NCBI GenBank assembly: GCA_030697365.1 | Contig: JAUYQH010000062.1 | Span: 1-64,000, forward strand | DNA: 64,000 nucleotides | Reading direction: 5' to 3' | DNA from: Novosphingobium sp. | GTDB taxonomy: Bacteria > Pseudomonadota > Alphaproteobacteria > Sphingomonadales > Sphingomonadaceae | Shown here: positions 29,272-37,315 of the stretch, piece after piece | Position numbering within the stretch: the first letter of the stretch is position 1 | Layout of the letters: every line of letters begins with the position of its first letter | Program-made: the position numbers and the translations under genes | The notes under the pieces: generated by a model | Databases searched by the model: none | The model's input: the letters and a program-made list of their open reading frames with translations, nothing else | Told to the model about the DNA's origin: nothing

Positions 29272-30560
29272 CGCCAGCTGGCCAGCCATGTGTAAGTCAG
29301 GAACGCCTGCTCGCCGGGCAATCTGGCCGATGACAGGATCGGATAGAACCACGCGAACAACCCGGCCGCTCCGGCCAGCGCGACGATTGCCGGCCAGTGC
29401 CATCGGCGCTCCCACCACGCGCCCAGCACCAGCGCCAATGCGATTGTCAGGAACGTGCCCGGCAAAAGGTAGTGATAATAGAACTGCACCGGCTTGGGCG
29501 CGACGATCCACAGCGCCAGGCTGGCGCCATAGAGCGCCACCGCGCTGAGCATTGCCGCGTCGCGGCGCAGCCAGCCCCAAACGGCGCAGACCAGCAACGC
29601 GGGCAGTCCCAGCACCATCGTCAGCGGATTGCCGATCAGCAGCACTCCGCGCTGGGCGCCGTCGATGTTCTCGTAGAGAAACCAGATCGGCCGCAAGTTG
29701 GCGACCCATTGCCACCAGTTGCTCTGATATGGGTGCGGCTTGACCACGCTTTCCTGCAACTCGGCCATCCGTGCCTGGAAGCCGATCACCTCGGAGAGCG
29801 GCACCGCGCCGGTGGCGAACCAGCCGAGCGGCAGGAAGCTGAGCAGGTACACCGCGATCGGGAATGCACCCAGCAGCACCCCCGCCTCGATCAGCGTGAC
29901 CCCCGGCACCGGAGCGGCTTCGCGCGCGGTCAGAACCTTGGCACGGCGCTCGCCCAGCGCCACGAACCGCGCCACCGCGAAGGCCAGCCCGGGCAGGACC
30001 ATCAGCGGCGCCACGCTCCACTTGCTTGCCAGCGCCAGCCCAAGCGCCAGCCCCGCGAGCGCCAGCGTCGCATGCCCGCGTTCCGGCCGCCTCACCGCCC
30101 GCGCGCACAGCCACAGCGCGGTCATCGCGAAAGCCAGCATGAACGGATCGAGCATCGCGATCCGCGCGATCACGAACAGCAGGAAGTTGGAGGCCAGCAA
30201 GACGCCCGCGATCAGCGTGGCGGATCGCGAGAGGCTGGCCCACCACGTCGCGCGCAAGGCCGCAAACAGCGCCAGCGCCCCCGCCAGCGCCGAGGGCAGC
30301 CGCCACGCGAACGCGTTGTCGCCCAGCGCCCACAGCGACAGCGCCATCAGTTCCTTGCCCAGCCACGGATGCTCGGTGTTGCGCGCCTCGCTCAGCGCCA
30401 GCAGGTCGCGCGCGGCGGGCAAGTAGTGGATTTCGTCGAAGTATTCCTTCGACGGGAGGGCCAGGCGGTGGAGCGCCAGCGCAAGGAACGCCGCGGTCAA
30501 CAGCCAGGACCAGACCAGCGGATCGCGCGACGCGGTTGCGGGTTCGGATCGCGCGATCAT
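29268..30560 (-). CDS. Dolichyl-phosphate-mannose-protein mannosyltransferase family enzyme
   Basis: This GT-C membrane enzyme moves sugars from a polyprenyl-phosphate donor to protein or lipid on the periplasmic side. The 430-residue protein has about ten membrane segments, the loop-1 acidic motif in PSKEYFDEIHYLPAARDLL and the HPWLGKELMALSLWALG block typical of PMT/ArnT-like enzymes, and a PVQFYYHYLLPGTFLTIAL region. Its stop overlaps the MFS start. The DPM-GtrA fusion at 24770-25888 is a plausible source of donor; that link is an inference. Confidence 0.85.
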   Translation of the reverse strand: MIARSEPATASRDPLVWSWLLTAAFLALALHRLALPSKEYFDEIHYLPAARDLLALSEARNTEHPWLGKELMALSLWALGDNAFAWRLPSALAGALALFAALRATWWASLSRSATLIAGVLLASNFLLFVIARIAMLDPFMLAFAMTALWLCARAVRRPERGHATLALAGLALGLALASKWSVAPLMVLPGLAFAVARFVALGERRAKVLTAREAAPVPGVTLIEAGVLLGAFPIAVYLLSFLPLGWFATGAVPLSEVIGFQARMAELQESVVKPHPYQSNWWQWVANLRPIWFLYENIDGAQRGVLLIGNPLTMVLGLPALLVCAVWGWLRRDAAMLSAVALYGASLALWIVAPKPVQFYYHYLLPGTFLTIALALVLGAWWERRWHWPAIVALAGAAGLFAWFYPILSSARLPGEQAFLTYTWLASWR

Positions 30561-30623
30561 CGGTCAACCGGATAGGGCGGAGACCGACGGGCACGCAATG
30601 GCTTTGTCTAACTTGCGCCGCGC

Positions 30624-30647
30624 CCCGGCCTTTCCTAAGGCCGCGGG
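30624..30647 (+). promoter_or_regulatory. Hairpin covering the metZ ribosome-binding region
   Basis: GGCCTT (30627-30632), loop TTCC-T, AAGGCC (30637-30642) forms a short GC-rich stem that ends eight bases before the metZ ATG. The AAGG that could serve as Shine-Dalgarno is in the 3' arm, so folding would hide it. No known SAM-riboswitch consensus was found around it. Confidence 0.35.
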
Positions 30648-30649
30648 CG

Positions 30650-31858
30650 ATGAAGCGCGATACCGGCCAGAACCGCGAGATCACCCGCCACTGGCGGCCC
30701 GCGACGCGCGCGGTGCGCGGCGGCACCTGGCGGTCCGAACAAGGCGAGACCAGCGAGGCGCTGTTCCTCAGCTCGGGCTTCTCCTACGACGATGCGGCCA
30801 CCCCCGCGGCGCGCTTTGCCGGCGAGGCCGAGGGGATGACCTACTCGCGACTCCAGAACCCGACAGTAGCGATGCTGGAAGAACGCATCGCGCTGATGGA
30901 AGGGGCCGAGGCGTGCCGCGCGCAGGCCAGCGGGATGGCGGCGATGACCACCGCGCTGCTCTGCCAGCTGTCGGCGGGCGACCACATTGTCGCCGCGCGC
31001 GCCGCGTTCGGATCGTGCCGCTGGCTGGTCGATCACCTGTGCCCGCGCTTCGGGATCGAGGTGTCGGTGATCGATGCCCGCAACAATGCCGCGTGGGAGG
31101 CCGCGATCCGCAAGAACACCAAAGTGTTCTTCTTCGAAACCCCCGCCAATCCGACGATGGACATCGTCGACCTGGGCTTCGTCTGCGAACTGGCGCGCGA
31201 GCACGGGATCACCACCGTGGTCGACAACGCGTTTGCCACCCCGGTGCTCCAGCGTCCGATGGAATGGGGGGCCGACGTGGTCGCCTATTCCGCGACCAAG
31301 ATGATGGACGGGCAGGGCCGGGTCCTCGCCGGGGCGGTCTGCGCCAGCCACGAATTCATTAACGACAAGCTGCTCCCGTTCCAGCGTAACACCGGGCCCA
31401 ACCTCTCGCCGTTCAACGCTTGGGTAGTGCTCAAGGGGCTCGAGACGCTCGACTTGCGGATCCGCCGCCAGAGCGAGAGCGCGGTCAAGCTGGGGCGGAT
31501 GATGGAACGCCGCGTCGCGCGGATGCTCCACCCCGGGCTCCCCAGCCACCCCCAGCACAACCTCGCGCTGCGCCAGATGGAGGCCTGCGGCCCGATCTTC
31601 AGCTTCGAGGTCGAAGGCGGCCGCCCCCAGGCGCATGCGCTGCTCGATGCGCTCGAACTGATCGACATCTCCAACAACATCGGCGACTCCCGCTCGCTGA
31701 TGTGCCACCCCGCCTCGACCACGCACCATTCGGTTGGGCCCGAGGCAAGGGAGGCGATGGGGGTGAGCGAAGGCATGCTGCGGCTGAACGTAGGCCTGGA
31801 AGACATCGCCGACCTCGCCGAAGACATCGACGGTGCGCTAAGGGCGGTGGGGTTGTAA
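30650..31858 (+). CDS. metZ: O-succinylhomoserine sulfhydrylase
   Basis: MetZ makes homocysteine directly from O-succinylhomoserine and sulfide. The 402-residue PLP enzyme belongs to the Cys/Met-metabolism family: YSRLQNPTVAMLEERIALME, EACRAQASGMAAMTTALL, FFETPANPTMDIVDL, VVDNAFATPVLQRPMEWGAD, and the PLP-lysine in VVAYSATKMMDGQGRVLAG. The short catalytic loop text fits MetZ rather than MetB or MetC. The divergent PMT gene starts 89 bases away, so the promoter is within that gap. Confidence 0.93.
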   Translation: MKRDTGQNREITRHWRPATRAVRGGTWRSEQGETSEALFLSSGFSYDDAATPAARFAGEAEGMTYSRLQNPTVAMLEERIALMEGAEACRAQASGMAAMTTALLCQLSAGDHIVAARAAFGSCRWLVDHLCPRFGIEVSVIDARNNAAWEAAIRKNTKVFFFETPANPTMDIVDLGFVCELAREHGITTVVDNAFATPVLQRPMEWGADVVAYSATKMMDGQGRVLAGAVCASHEFINDKLLPFQRNTGPNLSPFNAWVVLKGLETLDLRIRRQSESAVKLGRMMERRVARMLHPGLPSHPQHNLALRQMEACGPIFSFEVEGGRPQAHALLDALELIDISNNIGDSRSLMCHPASTTHHSVGPEAREAMGVSEGMLRLNVGLEDIADLAEDIDGALRAVGL

Positions 31859-31995
31859 ATTCTGTCAACTTGGCGCGGGCGGACGATGCTCGCGGTGGCC
31901 GGTTTCCGCCAATCGCGCGGCGCAAGTTGATGAAATACATGCGCGGGCGGGTGCCTGCAAAAACGCCAAAGCGGCGCCGGTTCTCCACGGTATGA
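31859..31995. other. Sequence between metZ and the dispersed repeat
   Basis: These 137 bases hold no recognisable gene and no Slam barrel sequence. They could be the remainder of a larger mobile or dispersed element whose known part is the 54-base repeat. Confidence 0.4.
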
Positions 31996-32458
31996 AAGAG
32001 CGGTGCGCCGGTTTAGGCGCGGCGGGAGGATGGCAGGTTGGGGCGATGTTGGCATAATCCTTGTCCGCGAAGAAGGCGCGCGCCAGTTCCAGCCGCACGC
32101 GCACGGCCTCGGGGTGGTCGATCAGCATTGCTCTGAAGATACGGATCGCGCGCTTGTGGTCGCCCTTGGCCATGGCGACGATTCCGGTGAGAAAAACGGC
32201 CTGCTGGTCATCGGGTTGCGCTTTGAGAACTTGTTCCAGCACATGAGCGGCTTCGTCTGTTCTCCCGGTCCGCAACAGATGCTCGACCAGATCCGTCAGA
32301 GGCATTGCCGGAAGATTGGATACCGAAGGTTGTTCGATGTCCGCTGATTCAGCGACTGCGGGAAGCGCCGCGCAAGCCATGACCGTGGCCAGCAGACGGG
32401 ACAGCCACCGGCTCCAACATGCACCGATACCGCCCGCGTCATGGCGGGGGCCAGTCAA
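31865..32458 (-). pseudogene. Truncated Slam (surface lipoprotein assembly modifier) gene
   Basis: Slam proteins (DUF560) have a periplasmic TPR domain and a C-terminal 14-strand outer-membrane barrel that exports lipoproteins to the cell surface. Here a signal peptide (RLLATVMACAALPAVAES) and TPR segment are clear: DLVEHLLRTGRTDEAAHVLE, GIVAMAKGDHKRAIRIFRAM and HPEAVRVRLELARAFFADKD. Homology stops at DKDYA, exactly where a 54-base dispersed repeat begins, and the frame ends 43 residues later without any barrel. The start is uncertain: a TTG overlapping the lipoprotein stop (32458) or ATG at 32380. The gene is almost surely non-functional as an exporter. Confidence 0.8.
31996..32049. repeat. 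54-base dispersed repeat, copy 1 (breaks the Slam gene)
   Basis: The 54 bases from AAGAGCGGTGCGCCGGTTTA to TTGGGGCGATGT are identical to 35695-35748 in the same orientation. Read leftward the repeat translates to IAPTCHPPAAPKPAHRS. It marks the exact end of Slam homology. Confidence 0.95.
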
Positions 32459-32459
32459 T

Positions 32460-33671
32460 CTACTTCTTGCCCACCAGCACGCCGTTGGCGATGCCGGTGC
32501 CGTCATAGAGGTTCCAGACAGCCCCGACTTCCTCGGCATTTGGGCCGAAAAACCGTCCTGCGAGGAAACCCGTCGCGGTGGCGAGCAGCGAGAACGCGTT
32601 GCCCGGTGCGCTCGACACACCGGTCGTGCCGGTAAAGCCGTTCAAGCCGGTCGTGAAGGTGCCGGCAAATGTCAGGCTGTTCCAAGGCTGACTTGGATTG
32701 CCGGGTGAAATGGCGATGATCGAGGGCGCGGACCCGCTGACGGTTCCGGTCGCGAAGTTCGCGGTCAGCGAAGCATCGCCCTGGAGCGCGGCCCCTTTGA
32801 TGCCTGTCCCATCGGGAACGGCGACACTGCCCGTTACGAAGCCGTTGAATACAGCCGATCCCGTCGTCGGGATGGCTGAATCGGCCGTTTCATAGCCGCC
32901 AACGATGGCTGAGCTATTCTGCGGGACATTGGCGGCACTGCGGACGTTCCAGGCGCCATAGGCCGTCCAGAGAAAATCATCGGCCGTGCCGGCACTGGTG
33001 CGGTCGGTGGTTTGCAGCGTGAGACTGACGACGCGACCGTCCGCCAGGGTGACCTCTCTTGCTCCGCTTGGCTGGGGAGGGCCGAGGGTGACATTGGCAA
33101 TGCCCAAGGCCGCGTTGCCAATGGTGAAGCGGATGGTCGGTGACTGGGTATCGGGGTTGGCGGGCCAGTCGATGCTGACAAAAGCTCCGCCTGCATCTGT
33201 CGCAGCATCGGACTGAGTAGTCGTGCTGGATCCAGTCGTGATTGTGCGAGCCGCCTGGATGAGCCGGAAGTTCTGCGTGGTTCCTGCCGGTGGATCGTCG
33301 AGATCGCTCGTGCTGTTCGCCAATGTCGGCGGGGACGGACTGGTTCCAAGCGTGGGTTGAGCTGCTGGTCCGATCGACCCGGTGGGAGGCGGCGTTGGTG
33401 TCGGAGTTGGGGTCGGCGTTGGAGTTGGAGTTGGAGTTGGAGTTGGGGTCGGCGTCGGAGTTGGGGTTGGGGTTGGAGTCGGAGTTGGGGTCGGGGTCGG
33501 AGTTGGGGTCGGAGTCGGAGTCGGAGTCGGAGTCGGCGATCCTCCCCCCAATTCAGAGAGATCAAGGCCATTTGTTGTCGCACAGCTGGAGAGGCTGGCA
33601 CCTGCCATAATGACCGTCGCGATCACCAATGCGGGAAGCGTGCGGCGGGATAATTCGCGCATGGTAGTCAT
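32460..33671 (-). CDS. Pro-Thr-repeat surface lipoprotein with TbpB-like barrel (likely Slam cargo)
   Basis: The 403-residue product starts [20 protein letters not shown] with a lipobox LSSC, preceded by GGAGG five bases before the ATG. Residues about 45-95 are a run of roughly 24 Pro-Thr pairs, a stalk. The rest is a beta-rich domain ending in the pattern [20 protein letters not shown] and [13 protein letters not shown], typical of the C-terminal barrel of transferrin-binding-protein-like, Slam-dependent surface lipoproteins. The gene directly precedes the broken slam gene. Possible ligands are unknown. Base composition is lower in GC than the core genes. Confidence 0.82.
   Translation of the reverse strand: MTTMRELSRRTLPALVIATVIMAGASLSSCATTNGLDLSELGGGSPTPTPTPTPTPTPTPTPTPTPTPTPTPTPTPTPTPTPTPTPTPTPTPTPPPTGSIGPAAQPTLGTSPSPPTLANSTSDLDDPPAGTTQNFRLIQAARTITTGSSTTTQSDAATDAGGAFVSIDWPANPDTQSPTIRFTIGNAALGIANVTLGPPQPSGAREVTLADGRVVSLTLQTTDRTSAGTADDFLWTAYGAWNVRSAANVPQNSSAIVGGYETADSAIPTTGSAVFNGFVTGSVAVPDGTGIKGAALQGDASLTANFATGTVSGSAPSIIAISPGNPSQPWNSLTFAGTFTTGLNGFTGTTGVSSAPGNAFSLLATATGFLAGRFFGPNAEEVGAVWNLYDGTGIANGVLVGKK
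33391..33537. repeat. Hexanucleotide tandem repeat encoding (Pro-Thr)n
   Basis: About 24 degenerate copies of GGAGTT/GGAGTC/GGGGTC (plus strand) run without interruption and encode the Pro-Thr stalk of the surface lipoprotein on the minus strand. Since the unit is six bases, copy-number change would lengthen or shorten the stalk without breaking the frame. Confidence 0.95.
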
Positions 33672-33822
33672 TGCAGCCTCCGCAATCGGATGTTCCATCG
33701 AGATTTTCTCCGAACCCGTAAGAAAAGTCCTTGGCGCCCACGCCAAATATCCTGAAATTTCCTGAATTCGCGGCGATGGACAGCCTCGCCTCAGCGCCAT
33801 AAGCTGGCCCCGTCGGGGGGCT

Positions 33823-35622
33823 ATGGCGACGAAGAGCTTTCAGATCGGACGGCTTACCTTGCGGGCGCGGCGCGAGTTGGTTGGTCCGTGTGGCGCAGTG
33901 GCACTTGGCGGGCGCGCGCTCGATCTGCTCTCCACGCTGGCAGAGGCGGGCGGCACGCTGATCACCAAGGACGAGCTGTTTGCCGCGGTCTGGGACGGTT
34001 CGATTGTCGAAGAGAACGCGCTCCAGGCGCAAGTTTCGGCCGCACGCAAGGCGCTGGGTGACGAGGCGCGGCGTCTGGTGACGGTCCACGGCCGCGGCTA
34101 TCGTCTCGATCTCGATCTCGCTGTGCCGCTGCACGAGGAAGATCGCGAACAGGCATCGATCGCGGTGCTGCCGTTCGACAATCTTTCTGGCAACGCCGAG
34201 CACGCTTACCTTGCGGACGGGCTGGCCGAGGAGCTGATCTCGCTTCTTGCGCAAGTCTCCGGGCTCAAGGTGCCGGCCCGCACCTCGAGCTTTGCCTACC
34301 GCGGGCGGGCCGTCGATATCCGCATCATCGCGGCCGAACTCGGCGTCGCGACAGTGCTCGAGGGCAGCGTGCGGGTCGGGGGTGACCGTCTGCGGGTCGC
34401 GGCGCAGCTGATCGAAGCGGCAAGCGGCTTCCACATCTGGTCGGACAATTTCGACCGGACCCTGACGGACTTGCTCGATCTTCAGGACGACCTCGCCGGA
34501 GCCATCGCTTCGGCGCTCCGCCACGAGCTCGGCCCGCGTCTGCGCGAGACCCACAGCTCCGAAGCGATGCGTCTCGTGCTCCAGGCGCGTGCCGCGTCGC
34601 AGACGATGCGGGCCGAGGGGCTGCGCGAGGCGGTGCGTTTCGCCCGCGAGGCGCTCGAACTCGATCCGCAATTCGCCAAGGCGTGGGAATCGCTCGCGTT
34701 GACCACTTTCGTCATGGCGAGCTGGGGTTTCGCACCGAACGAAGAAGTGTCGCAGGCGCGCGAATATGCGCAACGCGCGATCGATCTCGACCCCAGGCAG
34801 GCCGGAGCGCACGCGATCATCGGTGGCATCGAAGCGACCCGCGGCCGCTTCACCGAAGCCGTGGAATTGCTCGAACGGGCGCAGGCACTGGAGTCTTACG
34901 ACGCGGTCGTCAGAGAGCACACGGCGCTGGGTGCTCTCTTGCCAACGGGACTTACATCCCGCGCCACGACCCTCATGGACGAAAGCCTGGAACTCAGTCC
35001 GGCCAGGGCCATCTCGCTGGCGATACGCGCGAGTTGCGCGTTGCTGGCGGGCGATTACGCCGCGGCCCGAAGGTTCCTCGACACGGCATTGCGGGTGGGC
35101 CAGTTGACTTCACGCTGGCTCGTCGATTTTGTTCAATCCGAACTCGCGCTGCGCGAGGGCGCCATGGGCGACGCCGCAGCCGCAATGTCGCGTTTGGTCG
35201 AGCGCGAACTGGCCGTGCCCGAGGGTGCGAGCGTCGTGCGATCGGTTTTCGCGGCCTACGCCGAGCCCGCCGCACGCGCCCAGGCGAGCGAGGCGGCAGC
35301 GCGCCTGTTGGCCCAAGCCGAGCGATCGGGGACGATCTGGGGCCACTTCAGCAACCTCGGGCTGTTCCTTGGCTGGCAAGTCCGTCTCGGTAACCTCGAC
35401 GCAGCGTTCGCGGTCGCCGGGCGGATCGTCGAGCATTGGCGCGAGACTGGCCAGCTTGCAACCGGCAGCGTTACGCTCACGTGGGCGCCGGACATGGCCC
35501 CATTCCGCCGCGACCCGCGCTTTCAGGACCTGGTCCGCGACCTAGACCTGTTCCGATTCTGGCACCGCCATGGGCCTCCCGATGGGCATCGCCTTGAAAA
35601 CGACAAGCTGGTCGTGCTCTGA
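33823..35622 (+). CDS. Winged-helix (OmpR/CadC type) regulator with TolB-like and TPR regions
   Basis: The 599-residue protein starts with a trans_reg_C DNA-binding domain ([58 protein letters not shown]), then a TolB-like segment ([60 protein letters not shown]) and a long TPR-like C-terminus. No membrane helix separates the domains, unlike CadC. It is divergent from the surface lipoprotein gene, sharing a 151-base gap, and may control it. The dispersed repeat follows 73 bases after its stop. Confidence 0.85.
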   Translation: MATKSFQIGRLTLRARRELVGPCGAVALGGRALDLLSTLAEAGGTLITKDELFAAVWDGSIVEENALQAQVSAARKALGDEARRLVTVHGRGYRLDLDLAVPLHEEDREQASIAVLPFDNLSGNAEHAYLADGLAEELISLLAQVSGLKVPARTSSFAYRGRAVDIRIIAAELGVATVLEGSVRVGGDRLRVAAQLIEAASGFHIWSDNFDRTLTDLLDLQDDLAGAIASALRHELGPRLRETHSSEAMRLVLQARAASQTMRAEGLREAVRFAREALELDPQFAKAWESLALTTFVMASWGFAPNEEVSQAREYAQRAIDLDPRQAGAHAIIGGIEATRGRFTEAVELLERAQALESYDAVVREHTALGALLPTGLTSRATTLMDESLELSPARAISLAIRASCALLAGDYAAARRFLDTALRVGQLTSRWLVDFVQSELALREGAMGDAAAAMSRLVERELAVPEGASVVRSVFAAYAEPAARAQASEAAARLLAQAERSGTIWGHFSNLGLFLGWQVRLGNLDAAFAVAGRIVEHWRETGQLATGSVTLTWAPDMAPFRRDPRFQDLVRDLDLFRFWHRHGPPDGHRLENDKLVVL

Positions 35623-35694
35623 GCGAACGCGCCGGTTCAGGTTAGGTCAGATCCGCATCCCCGCCGCACTGGCACGGTTGGCGTCGCGGCTTAG

Positions 35695-35748
35695 AAGAGC
35701 GGTGCGCCGGTTTAGGCGCGGCGGGAGGATGGCAGGTTGGGGCGATGT
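35695..35748. repeat. 54-base dispersed repeat, copy 2
   Basis: It is identical to 31996-32049 and in the same orientation. Together the two copies bracket the truncated Slam end, the surface lipoprotein gene and its probable regulator. Confidence 0.95.
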
Positions 35749-35861
35749 AGGAAAATGGTTTCGGTTTGAGGGAGGCGTCGAGTCTGCGACCGATGTCGGA
35801 AATGGGCCGAGAGCGGCCATGTCGCATCTCAAAGCATCGTGCATGAATATGCATCGGTGTG

Positions 35862-35935
35862 GGTCCCCGCGGAGGCGGGGATCTCAGGCGTCGGTGCGCG
35901 ACCTCCCGAGGCCCCCGACTTCGCGGGGGAGCAGG
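35862..35935. repeat. Pair of GC-rich palindromes
   Basis: GTCCCCGCGGAGGCGGGGATCTCAGG and, about 50 bases later, CCCCCGACTTCGCGGGGGAGC form two hairpins. They belong to the same general CCCGC-GCGGG palindrome class as those at 7666-7740. Confidence 0.55.
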
Positions 35936-36029
35936 GCTGGTTCAGGTTTTCGGCGTCTTGCTCCAGCGCCGCCTTTGGTGGGCAGACTGTCTGCATTGGC
36001 GCGCTACTTGCGCCCCTTCGGGAGGATGT

Positions 36030-36614
36030 ATGAAGGCCATTCCAGCTTCCCGCGCGCTGCTCTGGCTGATTCTCGCTCTGCCCGGCCTTTGGATCCTCTA
36101 TCATTGGGCTGAGGCTCCCAGCCTCTATGGCTATGGGCACGCCATCGGCGACAGCGGGGACTGGGCGGCATGGCTGCTGATGCTGACGCTCGCCGTCACT
36201 CCGCTTCGCCTGCTGTTCCGGCGGCGCAGTTGGTCGACATGGCTGATGCGGCGCAGGCGGGATTTCGGAGTGGCCAGTTTCGCTTATGCGGCGGGTCACA
36301 CCATCATCTATCTGGCCGACAAGGCATCGATCGACGCCATCCTGTTCGATCTGCGCCTTGCGGATATTCTCGTCGGATGGCTCGCGCTGGCGCTGTTCGT
36401 CCCGCTCGCGGTCACGTCCAACGACATTGCAACCCGCGCGCTGGGACGAATATGGAAGCGTCTGCACCGGCTGGTCTATCCGGCCGCGATCCTAACCTTC
36501 CTCCACTGGGTTCTGGCATCCTTCGATCCGACCACGGCCTATGTCCACATCGCGATACTATTTGCGATCGAGCTCGTCCGGATCGGGCTGGAGGTCCGTC
36601 AGAGGGTGACGTAG
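36030..36614 (+). CDS. msrQ: MsrQ-like heme-binding membrane cytochrome
   Basis: MsrQ is the six-helix heme b protein that passes electrons to the periplasmic methionine sulfoxide reductase MsrP. The 194-residue product has the ferric-reductase-like helices with paired histidines (ASFAYAAGHTIIYLADKA; KRLHRLVYPAAILTFLHWVL), the short SNDIATRALGRIWKRLHRL loop and the GDWAAWLLMLTLAVTPLRLL opening typical of MsrQ/YedZ. GGAGGA precedes the ATG at 36030. The usual partner gene msrP is not adjacent. Its 3' end overlaps the convergent lipoprotein gene by 16 bases. Confidence 0.85.
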   Translation: MKAIPASRALLWLILALPGLWILYHWAEAPSLYGYGHAIGDSGDWAAWLLMLTLAVTPLRLLFRRRSWSTWLMRRRRDFGVASFAYAAGHTIIYLADKASIDAILFDLRLADILVGWLALALFVPLAVTSNDIATRALGRIWKRLHRLVYPAAILTFLHWVLASFDPTTAYVHIAILFAIELVRIGLEVRQRVT

Positions 36615-37138
36615 CTGCGGAAACGCGCGACTTCGGCATCGTCGACATATTTGCCGATCTCGCGGTTGAACTCGCTCATGTCCTTATACGGGCGGTACTC
36701 CAGGAACTCTCCTACCATGCGGCCCGACATGCCCGGGATCAGTTCAATTTCCGCGCGGCTGGCGGTGTTGAGATTGACGGGCACGAAAACGTTGACGAGT
36801 ACGGCGCCGGCAGCCTCCTGCGACAGGGTCTCGCGAAGCTTGGCGTGGAGGTCCACCACGGTGGCATAGGGTCGCCCGGTGACGATCGCATTGGCGAGCG
36901 CGGGCGAAACTCCGTTCGCGCCGGCCAGTTGCGCGGCAGTGGCCGTGTTGCCATCGAGCCTGGCGCCCGCTTCGGTCGCAGTGTCTTCCACATTCTGGCC
37001 AGAGGCATCAGCATTGGCTTCGGGTTCGGCCATCGCGCCTTCGGCCGTCGCGTCGGCCGCGCCTTCGGTGCCTTCCGAGCAACCGCTGAGGGTCAGGCCG
37101 GCGCCGGCGATTGCCAGGGCGAGAACGATCTTACGCAT
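36599..37138 (-). CDS. Helix-hairpin-helix lipoprotein
   Basis: The 179-residue product has a lipoprotein signal (MRKIVLALAIAGAGLTLSGC) and an Ala/Glu-rich spacer. It is followed by two HhH-like units: ATAAQLAGANGVSPALANAI-VTGRPYATVVDLHAKL and VNLNTASRAEIELIPGM-SGRMVGEFLEYRPYKDMSEFN. HhH repeats usually bind DNA, as in ComEA, but in an exported lipoprotein the ligand is unclear. A GTG three codons upstream is an alternative start. It is a single gene between msrQ (convergent) and a GGDEF-EAL gene. Confidence 0.85.
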   Translation of the reverse strand: MRKIVLALAIAGAGLTLSGCSEGTEGAADATAEGAMAEPEANADASGQNVEDTATEAGARLDGNTATAAQLAGANGVSPALANAIVTGRPYATVVDLHAKLRETLSQEAAGAVLVNVFVPVNLNTASRAEIELIPGMSGRMVGEFLEYRPYKDMSEFNREIGKYVDDAEVARFRSYVTL

Positions 37139-37315
37139 AGGATACACCTTTTCATTGCAATGCTTGGGCAGGCATTCGCCGAACCTGGAGCCAGTCTCTT
37201 GACCGGCTCAGTTGCCCGGATGGCCCTGCGCTGCAAGGCATAATCCGGTTCGATGCTAAACCTGCCGGGGGCAGTCGCTGAATTTGCCCCGGAGCGACCG
37301 AATTCGGGCCGCAAC

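Larger units (their letters stand above)
35623..36029. other. 407-base repeat-rich stretch without genes
   Basis: This gap contains the second copy of the 54-base dispersed repeat (35695-35748) and a pair of GC hairpins (35862-35935). No credible gene was found; the frames through it translate only repeats. The last part must carry the promoter of the msrQ-like gene. Confidence 0.7.

Noticed and set aside
30561..30649. SAM riboswitch ahead of metZ
   Set aside because: The 89-base divergent gap does not show the conserved blocks of SAM-I, SAM-II or SAM-IV aptamers.
31865..32620. 251-codon frame read as an intact gene
   Set aside because: The first part overlaps the 3' end of the lipoprotein gene and the last 60 codons are repeat and junction sequence. 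Only the central TPR part is real.
33391..33537. CRISPR-like array
   Set aside because: The units are contiguous six-base repeats without spacers, and no cas genes are present.
33382..33765. Gly-Val repeat frame on the plus strand
   Set aside because: It is the mirror of the Pro-Thr hexamer tract in the lipoprotein gene and has no independent support such as a start signal or homology.
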